Below, piece by piece: positions 61,261-64,000 of a stretch of 64,000 nt of DNA; position 1 is the stretch's first letter, and each line of letters starts with the position of its first letter. This stretch comes from Clusia tigrina (taxonomy: Eukaryota; Arthropoda; Insecta; Diptera; Clusiidae), in contig OV050032.1 in assembly GCA_920105625.2 (NCBI GenBank), positions 97,324,542 to 97,388,541 of the forward strand, read 5' to 3'. Below the pieces are notes generated by a model. That model saw nothing but the letters and a program-made list of their open reading frames with translations. It had not been told where the DNA came from and did not search any database. Position numbers and translations under genes: made by a program.

Positions 61261-64000
61261 AAAGTTTGCAACATACAAATGCTTGTAACTTTTTTACTGG
61301 AGCGTCATAAAACCTTGAAATTTTGTAACAATAAAGTACCCGAGCCTCTTGTCAATTTAAGCTATCGCTCAAAGCTATACTACCCTTGAGTCGCAAATCA
61401 AACACTGATAAAACTTCAAACGCCCCTAACTTCTATACGGTATGTCCTACACCTATCAAAGTTTGCAACATACAAATGCTTGTAACTTTTTACTAAAGCG
61501 TCATAAAACCTTGAAATTTTGTAACAATGAAGTGCTCGAGCCTCTTGTCAATTTAAACCATCGCTCAAAGCTATGCTATCCTTGAGTCCCAAATCAAACA
61601 CTGATAAAACTTCAAACGCCCCTAACTTCTTTACGGTACGTCCTACACCTATCAAAGTTTGCAACATACAAATGCTTGTAACTTTTTACTGGAGCGTCAT
61701 AAAACCTTGAAATTTTGCAACAATAAAGTACTCGAGCCTCTTGTCAATTTAAGCCATCGCTCAAAGCTATGCTACCCTAGAGTCCCAAATCAAACACTGA
61801 TAAAACTTCAAACGCCCCTAACTTCTTTACGGTACGTCCTACACCTATCAAAGTTTGCAACATTCAAATGCTTGTAACTTTTTACAGGAGCGTCATAAAA
61901 CCTTGAAATTTTGTAACAATAAAGTACTCGAGCCTCTTGTCAATTTAAGCTATCGCTCAAAGCTATGCTACCCTTGAGTCCCAAATCAAACACTGATAAA
62001 ACTTCAAATGGCCCTAACTTCTATACGGTACGTCCTACACCTATCAAAGTTGGCAACATACAAATGCTTGTAACTTTTTACTGGAGCGTCATAAAACCTT
62101 GAAATTTTGTAACAATAAAGTACCCGAGCCTCTTGTCAATTTAAGCTATCGCTCAAAGCTATGCTACATTTGAGTCCCAAATCAAACACTGATAAAACTT
62201 CAAACGCCCCTAACTTCTATACGGTACGTCCTACACCTATCAAAGTTTGCAATATACAAATGCTTGTAACTTTTTACTGGAGCGTCATAAAACCTTGAAA
62301 TTTTGTAACAATAAAGTACTCGAGCCTCTTGTCAATTTAAGCTATCGCTCAAAGCTATGCTACCCTTGAGTCCCAAATCAAACACTGATAAAACTTCAAA
62401 TGGCCCTAACTTCTATACGGTACGTCCTACACCTATCAAAGTTGGCAACATACAAATGCTTGTAACTTTTTACTGGAGCGTCATAAAACCTTGAAATTTT
62501 GTAATAATAAAATACCCGAGCCTCTTGTCAATTTAAGCTATCGCTCAAAGCTATGCTACCCTAGAGTCCCAAATCAAACACTGATAAAACTTCAAACGCC
62601 CCTACCTTCTATACGGTACGTCCTACACCTATCAAAGTTTGCAATATACAAATGCTTGTAACTTTTTACTGGAGCGTCATAAAACCTTGAAATTTTGTGA
62701 CAATGAAGTACCCGAGCCTCTTGTCAATTTAAGCTATCGCTCAAAACTATACTACGCTAGAGTCCCAAATCAAACACTGATAAAACTTCGAACGCGCCGA
62801 ACTTCTTTACGGTACGTCCTACAGCTATCAAAGTTTGCAACATACAAATGCTTGTAACTTTTTACTGGAGCGTCATAAATCCTTGAAATTTTGTAACAAT
62901 AAAGTACTCGAGCCTGTTGTCAATTTAAGCCATCGCTCAAAGCTATGCTACCCTTGAGTCCCAAATCAAACACTGATAAAACTTCAAACGCCCCTAACTT
63001 CTTTACGGTACGTCCTACACCTATCAAAGTTGGCAACATTCAAATACTTGTAACTTTTTACTGGAGCGTCATAAAACCTTGAAATTTGGTAACAATAAAG
63101 TACTCGAGCCTCTTGTCAATTTAAGCTATCGCTCAAAGCTATGCTACCCTTGAGTCCCAAATCAAACACTGATAAAACTTCAAATGGCCCTAACTTCTAT
63201 ACGGTACGTCCTACACCTATCAAAGTTGGCAACATACAAATGCTTGTAACTTTTTACTGGAGCGTCATAGAACCTTGAAATTTTGTAACAATATAGTACC
63301 CGAGCCTCTTGTCAATTTAAGCTATCGCTCAAAGCTATGCTACCCTTGAGTCCCAAATCAAACACTGATAAAACTTCAAACGCCCCTAACTTGTATACGG
63401 TACGTCCTACACCTATCAAAGTTTGCAACATACAAATGCTTGTAACTTTTTACTAAAGCGTCATAAAACCTTGAAATTTTGTAACAATGAAGTGCTCGAG
63501 CCTCTTGTCAATTTAAGCCATCGCTCAAAGCTATGCTATCCTTGAGTCCCAAATCAAACACTGATTAAACTTCAAACGCCCCTAACTTCTTTACGGTACG
63601 TCCTACACCTATCAAAGTTTGCAACATACAAATGCTTGTAACTTTTTTACTGGAGCGTCATAAAACCTTGAAATTTTGTAACAATAAAGTACCCGAGCCT
63701 CTTGTCAATTTAAGCTATCGCTCAAAGCTATGCTACCCTTGAGTCGCAAATCAAACACTGATAAAACTTCAAACGCCCCTAACTTCTATACGGTATGTCC
63801 TACACCTATCAAAGTTTGCAACATACAAATGCTTGTAACTTTTTACTAAAGCGTCATAAAACCTTGAAATTTTGTAACAATGAAGTGCTCGAGCCTCTTG
63901 TCAATTTAAACCATCGCTCAAAGCTATGCTATCCTTGAGTCCCAAATCAAACACTGATAAAACTTCAAACGCCCCTAACTTCTTTACGGTACGTCCTACA
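61261..64000 (+). repeat. Right-end monomers, continuing past the window
   Basis: About fourteen units. gtcgcaaat occurs at 61390 and 63743, gaagtgctcgag near 61.53, 63.49 and 63.89 kb, and class iii with ttcgaacgcgcc at 62.79 kb. Two units carry an extra t (aacttttttactgg, about 61.29 and 63.65 kb), making them 197 bp. The array runs off the end in mid-unit (gtcctaca at 63993-64000). Confidence 0.8.

Larger units (their letters stand above)
1..64000 (+). repeat. Satellite DNA array, 196-bp monomer, fills the window
   Basis: The sequence repeats with a 196-bp period from the first base to the last. Successive gtcctacacc boxes fall at 1, 197, 393 and 589, and the last starts at 63993. The typical unit has about 76 G or C in 196 bases (39%). 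Differences between units are mainly point changes plus a small set of recurring indels. All units lie in the same orientation and I found no inverted copy, no interspersed element and no unique sequence. The best-conserved blocks are around cccaaatcaaacactgat and aaatgcttgtaac. The array is typical of eukaryotic heterochromatic satellite; the family and host are not recognised. Strand is by convention only. Confidence 0.98.

Noticed and set aside
3959..62857. About 50 open frames of 62-83 codons, many nearly the same 72-residue product
   Set aside because: Most start at TTG, run through one unit and stop at TAA in cttgtaac of the next. 196 is not a multiple of three, so the frame shifts each unit and no longer frame can form. 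They recur with the repeat, show no domain, and have no promoter or other gene signal.
1..64000. CRISPR array
   Set aside because: Repeats are 196 bp and contiguous with no unique spacers, and there are no cas genes.
1..64000. CENP-B box-like motif
   Set aside because: I looked for TTCG....A..CGGG on both strands in the consensus and in the main variants, including cttcgttacgg near 23.95 kb and ttcgaacgcgcc near 56.91 kb; none fits.
1..64000. Telomere-like ccctaa in each class i unit
   Set aside because: It occurs once per unit inside cgcccctaac and never as tandem hexamers; chance composition is enough.
1..64000. tRNA, rRNA, 5S or snRNA repeat unit
   Set aside because: No cloverleaf, conserved rRNA core or known small-RNA motif is visible in the 196-bp unit.

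Overview
The whole 64 kb window is one uninterrupted tandem array of a satellite DNA. The basic unit is 196 bp, about 39% G+C, and about 330 units fit in the window, all head to tail in the same orientation. I see no single-copy sequence, no transposon, no RNA gene and no credible protein-coding gene. Long satellite arrays of this kind are typical of eukaryotic heterochromatin (centromeric, pericentromeric, subtelomeric or sex-chromosome blocks). I do not recognise the family and cannot name the host; a plant is only a weak guess. The short open frames are by-products of the repeat: 196 is not a multiple of three, most begin at TTG rather than ATG, and they recur with the repeat.

Counting each unit from its gtcctacacc box, units start at 1, 197, 393, 589, 767 and so on. 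The main length variants are a 178-bp unit (18-bp internal deletion, about 37 copies, none seen beyond 51.8 kb), four 80-bp truncated units, two 191-bp units, and units off by one to a few bases. Three sequence classes are defined by the end of the unit: class i (cgcccctaacttcttt), class ii (tggccctaacttctat) and class iii (cgcgccgaacttcttt). A further variant with paired changes can form a perfect 7-bp hairpin.

Layout. 1-17.1 kb: mixed monomers with segmental duplications, including a nearly identical 979-bp tandem pair (4.67-6.68 kb), a 4,132-bp-offset block (7.8-10.6 against 11.9-14.7 kb) and a 387-bp dimer pair. 17.1-24.1 kb: hairpin variants with a 1,158-bp tandem pair and a 392-bp dimer pair. 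24.08-33.89 kb: three tandem copies of a 3,278-bp, 17-monomer higher-order repeat, the clearest structure in the window. 33.9-36.2 kb: a transition with small indels. 36.2-64 kb: a different monomer mix (classes ii and iii, plus gaagtgctcgag and taaagcgtc variants) arranged in dispersed duplications, with one scrambled monomer at 41.78-41.80 kb that is a rearrangement breakpoint.

The array looks like the product of repeated unequal exchange and segmental amplification, with local blocks expanded recently and older monomers between them. Any function would be structural (chromatin, centromere) or through non-coding transcripts; nothing in the sequence proves either.
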